38,925 bases of DNA from Bianquea renquensis (GCF_014384895.1 NZ_JACRSQ010000030.1:1-38925); one strand, 5' to 3'; shown: positions 8,165 through 17,268, counted from the first letter of the stretch. Notes: generated by a model from the letters alone, not told the origin. Translations and numbers: made by a program.

Positions 8165-9148
8165 ATGCTTTACATTGAAGACAAAGTGGACGTGGAGACA
8201 CATCCGATTCTGGAAAGAAAAACCGTCATCACGCTGGGCAATTTTGATGGCATTCACCTTGGGCACAGGCAATTGCTGGATCAAGCGATTCAAATAGCGA
8301 AGGACAGAGATCTCGCGACGCTTTTCTTTACATTTTCGCCGCACTCCAACAGCCTGATCCCATCGAAACCGAAGCCTAGGTTACTATACACGCTTCAACA
8401 GAAAATCCATTTGCTTGAGGAATACGGAAATATTGATATTTTTCTGAACTTCTGCTTTGACGAGACACTGCGGGAGATGCCGGCAGCCCAATTTTTTTAT
8501 GATATCTTGCTGCGGAGGTATCAAGCGGCGGCAATTGTAGTCGGGGACGGATTTCGGTTTGGATGCGGGGGAGCAGGAGATACGGAGTTATTAGCCAGGT
8601 ACTGTCACAAGGAAGGCGTTTACTTTGTCAAAGCGCCCTGCCTGTACTGGGAGGGAGAGCCAGTCTCAAGCACGAGGATCAGGCGCTTGATCGAACATGG
8701 TCGTATGCCGGAGGCGATGAAGCTGCTGGGCCGCCCGTATTATCTGGAAGGAGTCGTGGAAAAGGGCAAGCAGCTCGGTGGCAAGAGACTGGCGCCCACA
8801 GTCAACATAGCCTTGTCCTCCGACCTCCTATACCCGCCGAATGGCGTCTATATCTCGAGAACCCATGTGGATGGCAGGGCGTACGCCAGCGTAACCAATC
8901 TGGGGAGAAATCCTACAATAGGAGGCGGAGAGACGCCGAGGGCCGAGACACACATATTGGATTATGACGAGGACTTATATGGAAAATGTCTGTGCGTGGA
9001 TCTTCTGGAGTATACGCGCCCAGAGATCCAGTTTGACACATTGGATGAGTTGAAGAGTCAAATAACAAAGGATATTGAGAATACACGGCGATATTTTGAG
9101 CCGGAACAGGGAGGACTTGATCACCATGCGTTACATGGGACTAAATGA
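8165..9148 (+). CDS. ribF: Bifunctional riboflavin kinase / FAD synthetase
   Basis: A 327-residue RibF that phosphorylates riboflavin to FMN and adenylates FMN to FAD. The N-terminal FMN adenylyltransferase half shows VITLGNFDGIHLGHRQLL with the nucleotide-binding GxHxGH pattern and the SSTRIRRLI motif. The C-terminal riboflavin kinase half shows KRLAPTVNIALSS, NGVYISRT and NLGRNPTIGGG. The ATG at 8165 has GAGGG six bases upstream; an ATG at 8159 lies directly against that site and is less likely. The end of the gene overlaps the alaS start by 23 bases. No FMN riboswitch is seen, as expected inside this operon. Confidence 0.93.
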   Translation: MLYIEDKVDVETHPILERKTVITLGNFDGIHLGHRQLLDQAIQIAKDRDLATLFFTFSPHSNSLIPSKPKPRLLYTLQQKIHLLEEYGNIDIFLNFCFDETLREMPAAQFFYDILLRRYQAAAIVVGDGFRFGCGGAGDTELLARYCHKEGVYFVKAPCLYWEGEPVSSTRIRRLIEHGRMPEAMKLLGRPYYLEGVVEKGKQLGGKRLAPTVNIALSSDLLYPPNGVYISRTHVDGRAYASVTNLGRNPTIGGGETPRAETHILDYDEDLYGKCLCVDLLEYTRPEIQFDTLDELKSQITKDIENTRRYFEPEQGGLDHHALHGTK

Positions 9149-11768
9149 ACTGCGGGATTTATATCTGCGCTTTTTTGAATCGAAAGGGCATCTGCGCGCC
9201 AATTCGTTTTCGTTGATTCCACAAAATGATAATAGTTTGTTGCTGATCAACGCCGGCATGACGCCGCTCAAACCATACTTCACGGGGCAGGAGATTCCGC
9301 CGAGACGGCGCATGACCACCTGCCAGAAATGTATCCGCACAGGGGACCTGGAAAATGTGGGGAAGACGGCGCGGCACGGCACATTTTTTGAGATGTTGGG
9401 AAACTTCTCTTTTGGCGATTACTTTAAAAAGGAAGCCATCAGTTGGGCGTGGGAATTCTGCACAAAAGAGCTGGAGCTTGACCCGGAACGAATCTATGTG
9501 TCAGTCTACGAAGAGGACGATGAGGCGGAGGCCATTTGGCATAAGGACATCGGCATCCCCATGGACCACATAACGCGGCTGGGGAAAGAGGATAATTTTT
9601 GGGAACACGGGAGCGGTCCCTGCGGCCCCTGTTCAGAGTTGTACTACGATCGGGGAGAAGAATACGGCTGTGGCTCTCCGGATTGCGGAGTGGGCTGTGA
9701 CTGTGATCGGTTTATGGAGTTCTGGAATCTGGTTTTCACACAGTTCGACCGCAAGGATGACGGCACCTATGAACCGCTGGAAAAGAAAAATATCGACACC
9801 GGTATGGGATTGGAGCGCCTGGCGGTGATGATGCAGAACGTGGACTCCCTCTTTGATGTGGATACGGTTCGTGCCATCCGAGATCACATCTGTCGGATTG
9901 CCGGCGTTGTCTACGGCGCCGACCATGACACGGATGTTTCCGTCCGGGTCATCACGGACCATATTCGATCCATGACCTTTATGATCTCCGACGGAGTTCT
10001 GCCCTCCAATGAGGGGAGGGGATATGTGCTCCGCCGTATCCTGCGAAGAGCTGCCCGTCACGGAAAACTGCTGGGAATCAGCCATCCGTTCTTGACAGAG
10101 ATTAGCCAGACGGTCATCGATACGGCCAGGGATGCCTATCCGGAATTGGCGGACAAGCGGGATTACATTCATAAGGTCATTGCCAGCGAGGAAGAGAAAT
10201 TTTATGCAACCCTGGACGCTGGGCTAGCGATTCTACAGAGCTTTGTCCAGGAGATGAAGGAGGAAGGCGCATCAGTCCTCTCGGGGGCGAAAGCGTTTAA
10301 GCTCTATGACACCTATGGATTCCCCACAGATCTGACAGAAGAAATTTTGGAGGAAGACGGATTCTCCATGGACATGGACGGATTTCGCAAGGAGATGGAG
10401 GCACAGCGGATTCGGGCTAGGGAGGCCAGAAGTGAGACAAATTACATGGGAGCGAAGGCAACGGTGTATAATGAGCTGGACCCTGCGATGGAGACAACGT
10501 TTGTCGGGTATGAGCAGCTGTACACGGAGAATTCTAAGATCGTGGCCATCACCAGCGGGGACAACGTGGTACAGGAGGCCGCCCAAGGCTGTAAGGTCAC
10601 GGTGTTTGCCGACCAGACGCCCTTCTACGCAACCATGGGTGGACAGCATGGAGATTTTGGAACGATCCAGACGGAATCGGGTATCGTAGCAGTGGAAGAG
10701 ACGATCAAAGCTATCGGGGACAAAATTGGACATGTCGGGACCGTTATCGACGGCACCATCCGCTGTGGCCAGACTGCAAGAATGGTGGTGGACGAGCGCA
10801 ACCGCCTGTCAACCGCCCGGAACCACAGTGCGACGCATCTTCTGCAAAAGGCGCTGCGCAACGTGTTGGGCGCTCACGTCGAGCAAGCTGGCTCGGATGT
10901 CAATGGCGATCGCCTGCGCTTTGATTTTACCCATTTTCAGGCAATGACCCCTGAGGAGCTGGAGGCGGTGGAGCGGGAGGTCAATGGCAAGATCCTGTCC
11001 GCATTGCCGGTCCAAACGCAGCAGACGTCCATGGAGGAGGCGCGAAAGGCCGGCGCTATGGCGCTCTTTGGCGAGAAATATGGCGCTGTCGTGCGGATGG
11101 TCAGCATGGGAGACTACAGCGTTGAGCTGTGCGGTGGAACCCATCTGACGAATACAGCGCAGGCAGGTTGCTTCAAGATTTTGTCGGAAAGTGGCATTGC
11201 GGCCGGTGTGCGCCGGATTGAAGCCCTGACTGGGGAAAAGGCACTGGAGTACTTCCAGAGGCAGGAACAAGAGCTGACGGACATTGCCGCCATTCTCAGA
11301 GCGAACAAAGACCGAGTTGTGGAGCAGGTGGAGTCCTTAACGCACCAGGTGAAAGAGTTACAGAGGGAAGTGAGTTCCCTGAAAAGCCAATTGACCCAAA
11401 GCGCGGCGGCGGATATTCTGGATAAGGTGGAGACCATAGGTGATATTTCAGTCCTCTGTCTCTACGAAAAGGACATGGCGGCGGACGAATTGAAGCAGCT
11501 GGGGGATACCCTGAAGGATAAGCTGGGAGCCTGCATTTTGGTTTTGGCTGGTGGAACAGAAAAGCTTCAATTTGTGGTCATGGCGAGCCAGGAAGCGGTG
11601 GAAGCCGGCGCCAATGCAGGATTGATCATACGGGAAGCCGCCAAGGTTACCGGCGGAGGCGGAGGCGGAAAGCCTGCAATGGCGCAAGCCGGTGGCCGGG
11701 ACGTCACAAAGGTGCCAGCGGCTTTTCAGAAAGCGAAAGAGATGATTCTATCCCAGTTGCGGGCATAA
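9126..11768 (+). CDS. alaS: Alanyl-tRNA synthetase
   Basis: An 880-residue class II alanyl-tRNA synthetase. The catalytic core shows the ESKGHLRANSFSLIPQNDNS start, motif 2 around GDLENVGKTARHGTFFEMLG and motif 3 region GMGLERLAVMMQ. The editing domain has the zinc-binding HxxxH in NHSATHLLQKALR near residue 563 and VELCGGTH near 665. A coiled coil and the C-terminal C-Ala domain with a glycine-rich GGGGGGKPAMAQAGG follow. The ATG at 9126 is chosen because GGGAGG lies 11 bases upstream and the protein then starts like known AlaRS; it overlaps ribF by 23 bases. No T-box leader is visible, and none would fit in the overlap. Confidence 0.96.
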   Translation: MRYMGLNELRDLYLRFFESKGHLRANSFSLIPQNDNSLLLINAGMTPLKPYFTGQEIPPRRRMTTCQKCIRTGDLENVGKTARHGTFFEMLGNFSFGDYFKKEAISWAWEFCTKELELDPERIYVSVYEEDDEAEAIWHKDIGIPMDHITRLGKEDNFWEHGSGPCGPCSELYYDRGEEYGCGSPDCGVGCDCDRFMEFWNLVFTQFDRKDDGTYEPLEKKNIDTGMGLERLAVMMQNVDSLFDVDTVRAIRDHICRIAGVVYGADHDTDVSVRVITDHIRSMTFMISDGVLPSNEGRGYVLRRILRRAARHGKLLGISHPFLTEISQTVIDTARDAYPELADKRDYIHKVIASEEEKFYATLDAGLAILQSFVQEMKEEGASVLSGAKAFKLYDTYGFPTDLTEEILEEDGFSMDMDGFRKEMEAQRIRAREARSETNYMGAKATVYNELDPAMETTFVGYEQLYTENSKIVAITSGDNVVQEAAQGCKVTVFADQTPFYATMGGQHGDFGTIQTESGIVAVEETIKAIGDKIGHVGTVIDGTIRCGQTARMVVDERNRLSTARNHSATHLLQKALRNVLGAHVEQAGSDVNGDRLRFDFTHFQAMTPEELEAVEREVNGKILSALPVQTQQTSMEEARKAGAMALFGEKYGAVVRMVSMGDYSVELCGGTHLTNTAQAGCFKILSESGIAAGVRRIEALTGEKALEYFQRQEQELTDIAAILRANKDRVVEQVESLTHQVKELQREVSSLKSQLTQSAAADILDKVETIGDISVLCLYEKDMAADELKQLGDTLKDKLGACILVLAGGTEKLQFVVMASQEAVEAGANAGLIIREAAKVTGGGGGGKPAMAQAGGRDVTKVPAAFQKAKEMILSQLRA

Positions 11769-11780
11769 AAGGGAGATGGG

Positions 11781-13169
11781 ATGATGAGAAAAGGGAAAAA
11801 TAACCGATTGCTGAAAGGGGTATTGGTCTGCGAGACCATAGCAATTATCGCCCTGTTAGCAGTCCTCATCCTGTGGATTGACAGACCGGCCGATGTGGCG
11901 AAGGACCAGCCCCAGTACGCCCTTGCGGAGGGCTCCGCGGAAAGTCAACCGAACGAGGTGAGCGCAGAGGAACCTTCCTCCACGCCGCCCCCGGTGGAGG
12001 AGAGCTCTCAGGTAGAGGAGATTCCAGAAGCGAGGATGGTTCTGGGCGCAGTGGGGGATATTATGTTTCACGAGTGGCAGCTGACGCGCGCATATCGGGG
12101 CGAGGATTCCTTTGATTTTACAGACAGTTTTTCCGCCATTGCGCCACAGATTCAGGAGGCGGATTTTGCCGTTGCCAATCTAGAGACGGTGTTCGCCGGC
12201 CAGAACCAGGGCAACCCAACCAGTGAGAAGATTTATGGCTATAGTTCCTACCCTTGTTTCAATACGCCGTCGCAGGCGGCGGTCAATATCCGGGATGCAG
12301 GATTTGATTTCCTGGGGACTGCGAACAATCATTCCCTGGACGCCAGTGAAAAAGGGCTATTGAGCACGCTGGAAGTGCTGCGGCAGGCGGGGATTCCCTC
12401 CACGGGCTCCTACAGCGAGGTGGATGCGCCGCGGGCGTCTGTCCAGGAGGTCAATGGATTTCGTCTGGGATTTTTGGCCTACACCTATGGGGCCAACGGA
12501 TTTACACTGCCCGCCGATAGAAAAGGGCTTCTGAATATGCTGGAAGATTATGATGCGGATAAGATCAACGCCATGTACCAGGAGACAGAAAAGCTAGCCG
12601 AGAGTGGGGAGGCCGATCTGGTCATTGTGATGATGCATTTTGGCACGGAGTACCAATATACACCCAACAGCACCCAGGAAGAAATGGTGGACAGGCTTTT
12701 CGAGGCTGGCGCTGATATCATTTTGGGGAGTCATCCCCATGTTTTGCAGCCCTTCGAAGTTCGAGAGATTCCCAATGGGGATGGAACCACGCGACAGGGC
12801 TTTGTCATCTATTCTCTGGGCAATTTCATTTCATCCCAGTACTATACAGAACAGCGCCCATACTATAAAGAATTGGGAGTCTACATCCAATTCCAGCTAT
12901 CAAAGCGGGGAGATGAGAAACCTATCATCGAATCGGTATCCCTCATGCCGACCTATGTGCAGTGGAAAGACGAGTATATCCGGGTGGTGCCTGTGGAACT
13001 GGCGATAGACAGCTATCAGAGCGGGGAGAACACCTATGCCCTCACCAGCTCGGATCACACAAAAATTACGAGGGTGCAGCAATTCTTCCAGATGTCTTTT
13101 TGGCCGGAGGAGTATCCCTACACCTTGAACAACGGGTATTACGTCGTCAATCTGGTGGAGGAACCCTGA
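11781..13169 (+). CDS. CapA-family (poly-gamma-glutamate-type) metallophosphatase-fold protein
   Basis: A 462-residue protein anchored by one N-terminal membrane helix (about residues 12-33). A Ser/Pro/Glu-rich linker follows, then a CapA domain outside the membrane. Metallophosphoesterase-like motifs are seen: AVGDIMFHEWQL, FAVANLETVF, NNHSLDASEKGL, VMMHFGTEYQ, GSHPHVLQP and IYSLGNFISSQ. CapA proteins are linked to export or assembly of poly-gamma-glutamate capsules, but many stand-alone clostridial members have no known substrate. No capB or capC gene is nearby, so the capsule role is uncertain. It follows alaS by 12 bases and its last 31 bases overlap the end of the opposite araC-type gene. 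Confidence 0.85.
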   Translation: MMRKGKNNRLLKGVLVCETIAIIALLAVLILWIDRPADVAKDQPQYALAEGSAESQPNEVSAEEPSSTPPPVEESSQVEEIPEARMVLGAVGDIMFHEWQLTRAYRGEDSFDFTDSFSAIAPQIQEADFAVANLETVFAGQNQGNPTSEKIYGYSSYPCFNTPSQAAVNIRDAGFDFLGTANNHSLDASEKGLLSTLEVLRQAGIPSTGSYSEVDAPRASVQEVNGFRLGFLAYTYGANGFTLPADRKGLLNMLEDYDADKINAMYQETEKLAESGEADLVIVMMHFGTEYQYTPNSTQEEMVDRLFEAGADIILGSHPHVLQPFEVREIPNGDGTTRQGFVIYSLGNFISSQYYTEQRPYYKELGVYIQFQLSKRGDEKPIIESVSLMPTYVQWKDEYIRVVPVELAIDSYQSGENTYALTSSDHTKITRVQQFFQMSFWPEEYPYTLNNGYYVVNLVEEP

Positions 13170-14026
13170 GAGAATGTCTTTCGGTACTGCCTTGGTGTCA
13201 TGCCAAAGGCGTTCCTAAAGATCTCTCCAAAGTGTTTACTGTCTTCATACCCGCAAGCCTCCGCAATACGGCTGACAGGGTCCCGGGTGTTGATCAACAA
13301 CCGGCAAGCCTGCTCCAAACGGACCTTTCGAAGGTATTGCGCGTAACCGAAGCCAGTGCAGAGGGCAAAGCGCCTGCTAAGCTGGCTGACGCTGAGGTTT
13401 AGGCTAGCTGCCTTCTGGCTAAGACTCTGGGTGCCCGCTGGATCTTTTTGAATTTCCTCCAGAAGAGCGGAGATGAGAGGATCGTCCCTGGATGGGCTCT
13501 GAGCATTTCGCTCTTCGATCTTTCGCGCAGTCAAGATAATGAGCTCAATCAATCCCGACCGGATAACCTGCAGGTATCCGGTCGGTTTTGTCATATATTC
13601 TTGTATCAGCTTAAGCAAAATGTGGAAAATGCTCTTGTCGTCATCGTGAAAGACGTGGTCAGCCAGGGCGCGGTGCTTGGCAGTGTATCCGAGACCCAGC
13701 ATATAGTGCTCCAACATGGTCTGAAAACTTTCGCAAAAGGAGAGGGAGCGGTCAATGAGGCCGGGGCGGAAGAGGCAATTGATGACGGTCAGATTGGAGC
13801 TGACGATATCGTAGCTGTGGGTCGTTCCGTAATCGACAATGACGTAGTCACCTTCCTGAATTTTCCTAGAGAGACCGGACATGGAGTGATGCGCCCAGCC
13901 ACTCTGGACATAGAATAGCTCTAAGTAGCGATGGCTGTGCCTTGTCACAGGAAATAGAACGTCTGTGCTGTGAATATCAAATATGTCCACCATGTCATGG
14001 GCAGGCGTATCACTCGGATAGAACAC
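13139..14026 (-). CDS. AraC-family transcriptional regulator
   Basis: A regulator of about 295 residues with an N-terminal cupin-like sensing half (HSHRYLELFYVQSG, then IQEGDYVIVDYGTTHSYD) and a C-terminal pair of helix-turn-helix motifs. The second ends in RIAEACGYEDSKHFGEIFRN followed by MTPRQYRKTF, the classic AraC signature. The GTG at 14026 is preferred because AGGGGG lies seven bases upstream on the minus strand; a TTG at 14050 is also in frame but has no such site. It is transcribed divergently from the URO-D-family gene, which it may control. The 3' end overlaps the capA-like gene by 31 bases, tail to tail. Confidence 0.88.
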   Translation of the reverse strand: MFYPSDTPAHDMVDIFDIHSTDVLFPVTRHSHRYLELFYVQSGWAHHSMSGLSRKIQEGDYVIVDYGTTHSYDIVSSNLTVINCLFRPGLIDRSLSFCESFQTMLEHYMLGLGYTAKHRALADHVFHDDDKSIFHILLKLIQEYMTKPTGYLQVIRSGLIELIILTARKIEERNAQSPSRDDPLISALLEEIQKDPAGTQSLSQKAASLNLSVSQLSRRFALCTGFGYAQYLRKVRLEQACRLLINTRDPVSRIAEACGYEDSKHFGEIFRNAFGMTPRQYRKTFSQGSSTRLTT

Positions 14027-14059
14027 AAAATTACCCCCTATTTTCAACAAAAATACCGG

Positions 14060-14096
14060 TTGTTTTTATTATAGCAGTTTGCTATGCTATTGACAA
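14060..14096. promoter_or_regulatory. Overlapping divergent promoters with a palindromic operator candidate
   Basis: Minus strand: TTGTCA (14096-14091) and TATAAT (14073-14068), 17 bases apart, preceded by TGC, reading into the AraC-type gene. Plus strand: TTGTTT (14060-14065) and TATGCT (14083-14088), 17 bases apart, reading into the URO-D-family gene. ATAGCA-GTT-TGCTAT (14071-14085) is a perfect palindrome covering both -10 regions. The minus promoter is the stronger match. Confidence 0.6.
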
Positions 14097-14138
14097 TACC
14101 GATTCCGAACAGATTTGGAATTTGAAAGGATGAACATC

Positions 14139-15113
14139 ATGACATCAAGAGAATTGGTTGCAAAGACCATAAAGGGAGAGAATACAACAGGTATTACACC
14201 GGTGTATGGATGGGTCAGTGCGAATTTGAGCGAGGAGATTTCGAGAGAATATGGCAGCGTTCAAAATTTCGAGGACCACTATGAGTTTGACATGGCCCAT
14301 ATTTTTGGCGGGCCGGCGATGTATGATCGAGCTTTGCTGGATGAGATTCGCAGGGAGGAGGGTGAAATCACACCGGAGAAGCTGTTGGAGGTCCCATTTC
14401 AGCCTACGGATCGGGCGGAAGATTATGAAGGGGTTAAAAAGAGCTTAGACTTCTATGGGCGAGATCGAGAGCGATTCTGCTACATTCAGTCCAACGGGAT
14501 TTTTGAGCTGAACAATGGATTTTTTGGCATCGAAGATCATCTCTGTTGGATCGCTCTATACAAAGAGGAATTAAAGGAACTCTACGGACGGCAGGCGCGC
14601 TGGAACGCGGAGGTTGCATCCAATATGCTGGATTTGGGAATGGATATGATTCATGTGTCGGATGACTGGGGTGCGCAGAAAAGCCTTATGTTCAGCCCCG
14701 CGGACCTGAAACAGCTCATTGCGCCCAATCATCGCCCTACAGCGAAATTGGTCAAGGACCGCGGTGCCTTCATGAGCCTGCACTCCGACGGCTGTATTCG
14801 CGATGCGCTGGACACGATTGTGGATCTGGGCTATGATCTGGTCCATCCGTGGCAGGAAGCCGCCGGCATGGACTATGATCTGTACTTAGAAAAATATCAG
14901 AACTCGCTGGCGATCCTGGGAGGCCTCTGCATCCAGACAACCCTCGGGTTTGGCGATCTTCCGCGCCTAGAATCGGAGATTCGCCGCGTATTTTCACTTC
15001 TTAAGGGCAAGCGATTTATTTGCTGTACAACCCATTTTGTCCAGAACCATTGTTCAATAGAGGAGCTCTCCTTCGCCTACGACCTCGTCATGAAGCTAGC
15101 GGGGAAACGGTAG
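14139..15113 (+). CDS. Uroporphyrinogen decarboxylase (URO-D) family protein
   Basis: A 324-residue TIM-barrel protein of the URO-D superfamily. This family includes HemE and also methyl-corrinoid or methyl-coenzyme M methyltransferases such as MtaA. Visible family features are the VSDDWGAQKSLMFSPADLKQ segment, FMSLHSDGCIRDALDTIVDLG and the LGGLCIQTTLG strand. The SDDWG and HSDG motifs resemble the methyltransferase-like branch more than HemE. No other heme genes are near, so true heme synthesis is unlikely. The ATG at 14139 has AAAGGA eight bases upstream. Its substrate cannot be told from sequence. It is expressed divergently from an AraC-type regulator that may sense its substrate. Confidence 0.8.
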   Translation: MTSRELVAKTIKGENTTGITPVYGWVSANLSEEISREYGSVQNFEDHYEFDMAHIFGGPAMYDRALLDEIRREEGEITPEKLLEVPFQPTDRAEDYEGVKKSLDFYGRDRERFCYIQSNGIFELNNGFFGIEDHLCWIALYKEELKELYGRQARWNAEVASNMLDLGMDMIHVSDDWGAQKSLMFSPADLKQLIAPNHRPTAKLVKDRGAFMSLHSDGCIRDALDTIVDLGYDLVHPWQEAAGMDYDLYLEKYQNSLAILGGLCIQTTLGFGDLPRLESEIRRVFSLLKGKRFICCTTHFVQNHCSIEELSFAYDLVMKLAGKR

Positions 15114-15175
15114 GGCTGGCAGTCCACATCCCGCTTGAAATGTATCCAGCTTTAGCGGGTGGAAATAGGGGGATC

Positions 15176-15226
15176 GCACCTATGATTTTTCAATCATGGA
15201 TGCGGTGCCTCTATTTTCATTTTAAA
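15176..15226 (+). terminator. Possible terminator after the URO-D-family gene
   Basis: GCACC (15176-15180) with ATGATT (15182-15187) can pair with AATCAT (15192-15197) and GGTGC (15204-15208), leaving a six-base bulge. A T-rich stretch (CTCTATTTTCATTTT) follows. The stem is imperfect, so the call is tentative. A separate CCCGCT/AGCGGG hairpin lies just upstream around 15130-15160. Confidence 0.4.
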
Positions 15227-15244
15227 GAAAAGCAGTGCAGGGAT

Positions 15245-15273
15245 TTGACGAATCATGGAAAATGTGGTATTCT
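15245..15273 (+). promoter_or_regulatory. Promoter of the S1-protein and phosphatase operon
   Basis: TTGACG (15245-15250) and TATTCT (15268-15273) are 17 bases apart, and TGG directly precedes the -10 box. Transcription would begin near 15280, about 30 bases before the chosen S1-protein start. Confidence 0.75.
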
Positions 15274-15311
15274 ACCAATAAGAACATATACAGAGTAGGA
15301 TGGTGAAAGAA

Positions 15312-16508
15312 ATGAGTGAAGAACAGAGAATACAAGAATCGGAAGAGCTCTCCATGGAAGATTTTGCGGAGGAATTGGAAAAAACCTTTCAAAAAGTATA
15401 CACCGGCGACATTGTGAAGGCGAAGATTCTCGAACTGAATGCCGACGAGGCCATTGTCGATATGGATTCCTATATGGATGGGATTCTTCCGGTAGCGGAT
15501 CTCGTCTATGAGGGAGAGGTTTTGGACGAGCTATATCACGTAGGAGATGAATTGACCTTGATGGTCACGCGGGTGGATTCGGCGGAAGGGCAAATCTTTC
15601 TGTCGAAGAAAGAGGCGGACAAGATCATAATTTGGGATGAGCTTCAGGAAAAAAAGGATAGAGAGGAACCCATTTCCGTCAAGGTCAAGGGCGTTGTGAA
15701 GGGCGGTCTTCGAATTGGCTATAAGGGAGTGGAAGGCTTTATGCCTGCGTCACAGGTATCCATCTCCTATGTGGAGAATTTAGAAGACTACCTGAACATG
15801 GTTCTGGACGCGGAAGTTATGGACCTGGACGCGCAGGAGAGGAACTTGGTGGTGACAAGAAAAGCCATTGAAAAAAAACAGGCGGAGCAGGCGAAGAAAG
15901 ATGTCTATGCCACGCTGGAGAAGGGGACGACGCTTACTGGCAAGGTTGTTAGACTGGCCAATTTTGGAGCGTTTGTCGAGATCGCACCCCATGTGGATGG
16001 CTTAGTCCATGTGACGGATATGTCCTGGAAGCGGGTCAAACACCCGTCGGACATTGTTCACGAGGGGGACATTGTGCAGGTTCACGTGCTGGACGTAGAC
16101 CCTGTCAGGGAGCGGATCAGTCTGAGCCTGAAGGATGTAGCCGGGGATCCCTGGAATGCGATTTCCTTCCGGGAGGGTGAAGTTCTGACTGGAAAAAAGG
16201 TTGTTAAAATCATTGGAAGTGGTGCGTTTGTCGAGGTAGCGGACGGACTTGAGGGATTTGTGCACATTTCCCAGATCGCGCCAAAGCGAATCAATACAGT
16301 GAGCGAGGCGCTATCAGAGGGAGAGGAAGTCAATGTGAAGGTTCTTAAGATTGACCCTGAGCAGAAGCGGATCTCTCTGAGCATAAAGGAAGCGGCGCAA
16401 GATGCAATCATTCAGGAAGAAGAGGAGAATATCAAAAGCTATACTCAGGATTCCGATGCGATTGGCGTATCGCTCAAAGAAGCATTCAAGGGGATTCACT
16501 TGGACTGA
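15312..16508 (+). CDS. S1 RNA-binding domain protein (ribosomal protein S1-like)
   Basis: A 398-residue protein with four S1-type OB domains. The third and fourth carry the clear pattern G-x-V-x-x-(L/I)-x-x-F-G-A-F-V-E, each followed by GLVHVTDMSW or GFVHISQIA and ending in RISLS-K. This matches the four-domain S1 homologues of Firmicutes, annotated as 30S ribosomal protein S1 or YpfD-like; it is not the six-domain S1 of E. coli. An acidic N-terminus precedes the first domain. ATG 15312 has GGTGA five bases upstream; ATG 15300 is also in frame but has its purines directly abutting. A histidine phosphatase gene follows seven bases later. Confidence 0.9.
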   Translation: MSEEQRIQESEELSMEDFAEELEKTFQKVYTGDIVKAKILELNADEAIVDMDSYMDGILPVADLVYEGEVLDELYHVGDELTLMVTRVDSAEGQIFLSKKEADKIIIWDELQEKKDREEPISVKVKGVVKGGLRIGYKGVEGFMPASQVSISYVENLEDYLNMVLDAEVMDLDAQERNLVVTRKAIEKKQAEQAKKDVYATLEKGTTLTGKVVRLANFGAFVEIAPHVDGLVHVTDMSWKRVKHPSDIVHEGDIVQVHVLDVDPVRERISLSLKDVAGDPWNAISFREGEVLTGKKVVKIIGSGAFVEVADGLEGFVHISQIAPKRINTVSEALSEGEEVNVKVLKIDPEQKRISLSIKEAAQDAIIQEEEENIKSYTQDSDAIGVSLKEAFKGIHLD

Positions 16509-16515
16509 GCAGACC

Positions 16516-17145
16516 ATGACGAAACTCTTTATTGTACGGCATGCACAGGCTACCGGAAATCAGGATAAGCGATTTCAAGGGAGTACGGACAATGACATCA
16601 GCGCATACGGGCGCTTGCAGTTAGCGGCACTTTCGGAACGGTGCCACAGGCTGCCGCTGGACCGGATTTATACGAGCCCTTTGCGGCGGGCTGTGGAGAC
16701 GGCGAAGGCTGTCGGCGCGGGCCGCAGGCTCGCTATCCTCGAGAGGCAAGAGCTGAGAGAGATCGACTGCGGCGTGTGGGAAGGGATGACGTGGGACACC
16801 ATTCGATGCGAGAGGGCTGCAGAATTCGAGACATGGGTGTCGAAGCCTCATGAATTCCAGGCGCCTGGCGGAGAAGCGATGAGGTCCGTATTCTCCAGGA
16901 TGAATCACATCCTCGGTGAGATTTTGGAGGACAATCCGGGCGGCTGTATCGCAATCGTTTCTCACGGCTGCGCCATACGGAACCTCATGTGTCGGATTCA
17001 TGGATTGCCCTTTGAACAGTTATCGCAAACGCCGTGGATGGAGCATGCCGCCATCACGGCTGTGGAGGATTCAGCCGCAGGTCTTTCCATTGTGTTTGAG
17101 AATGATATACAGCATCTACAGAAAATCAAATCATACCTTGCCTAG
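16516..17145 (+). CDS. Histidine phosphatase superfamily protein
   Basis: A 209-residue member of the histidine phosphatase (phosphoglycerate-mutase-like) superfamily. The catalytic N-terminal motif is FIVRHAQATGNQDKRFQG, with RHA in place of the commoner RHG or RHGE. The second conserved histidine sits in IVSHGCAIRNLMCR, and ELREIDCGVWEGMTW holds the acid region. Such stand-alone proteins act on varied phosphate esters, including alpha-ribazole phosphate in the CobC branch and small metabolites in GpmB-like branches; the substrate cannot be assigned. Start ATG 16516 lies seven bases after the S1-protein stop, so the two are co-transcribed. A strong terminator follows. Confidence 0.88.
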   Translation: MTKLFIVRHAQATGNQDKRFQGSTDNDISAYGRLQLAALSERCHRLPLDRIYTSPLRRAVETAKAVGAGRRLAILERQELREIDCGVWEGMTWDTIRCERAAEFETWVSKPHEFQAPGGEAMRSVFSRMNHILGEILEDNPGGCIAIVSHGCAIRNLMCRIHGLPFEQLSQTPWMEHAAITAVEDSAAGLSIVFENDIQHLQKIKSYLA

Positions 17146-17151
17146 CTGTCT

Positions 17152-17180
17152 AGCCAGATCGATATGGATCTGGCTTTTTG
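17152..17180 (+). terminator. Intrinsic terminator after the histidine phosphatase gene
   Basis: AGCCAGATC (17152-17160) and GATCTGGCT (17167-17175) form a perfect nine-pair stem with the loop GATATG, followed directly by TTTTTG. Confidence 0.9.
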
Positions 17181-17209
17181 TATGGGATCCTGTGGTAGAC
17201 GTAGACATT

Positions 17210-17240
17210 AAAAAAAGGCCGAGAGATATCCCCGGCCTCA
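17210..17240 (-). terminator. Intrinsic terminator of nrdJ
   Basis: On the minus strand, AGGCCG (17238-17233) pairs with CGGCCT (17221-17216), followed by TTTTTTT. It lies about 30 bases beyond the nrdJ stop codon. Confidence 0.8.
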
Positions 17241-17268
17241 GCATAACAGTAGACGAGACAGCGGCCTG

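Noticed and set aside
8152..9125. T-box leader of alaS
   Set aside because: alaS starts inside ribF, so there is no untranslated leader for a T-box.
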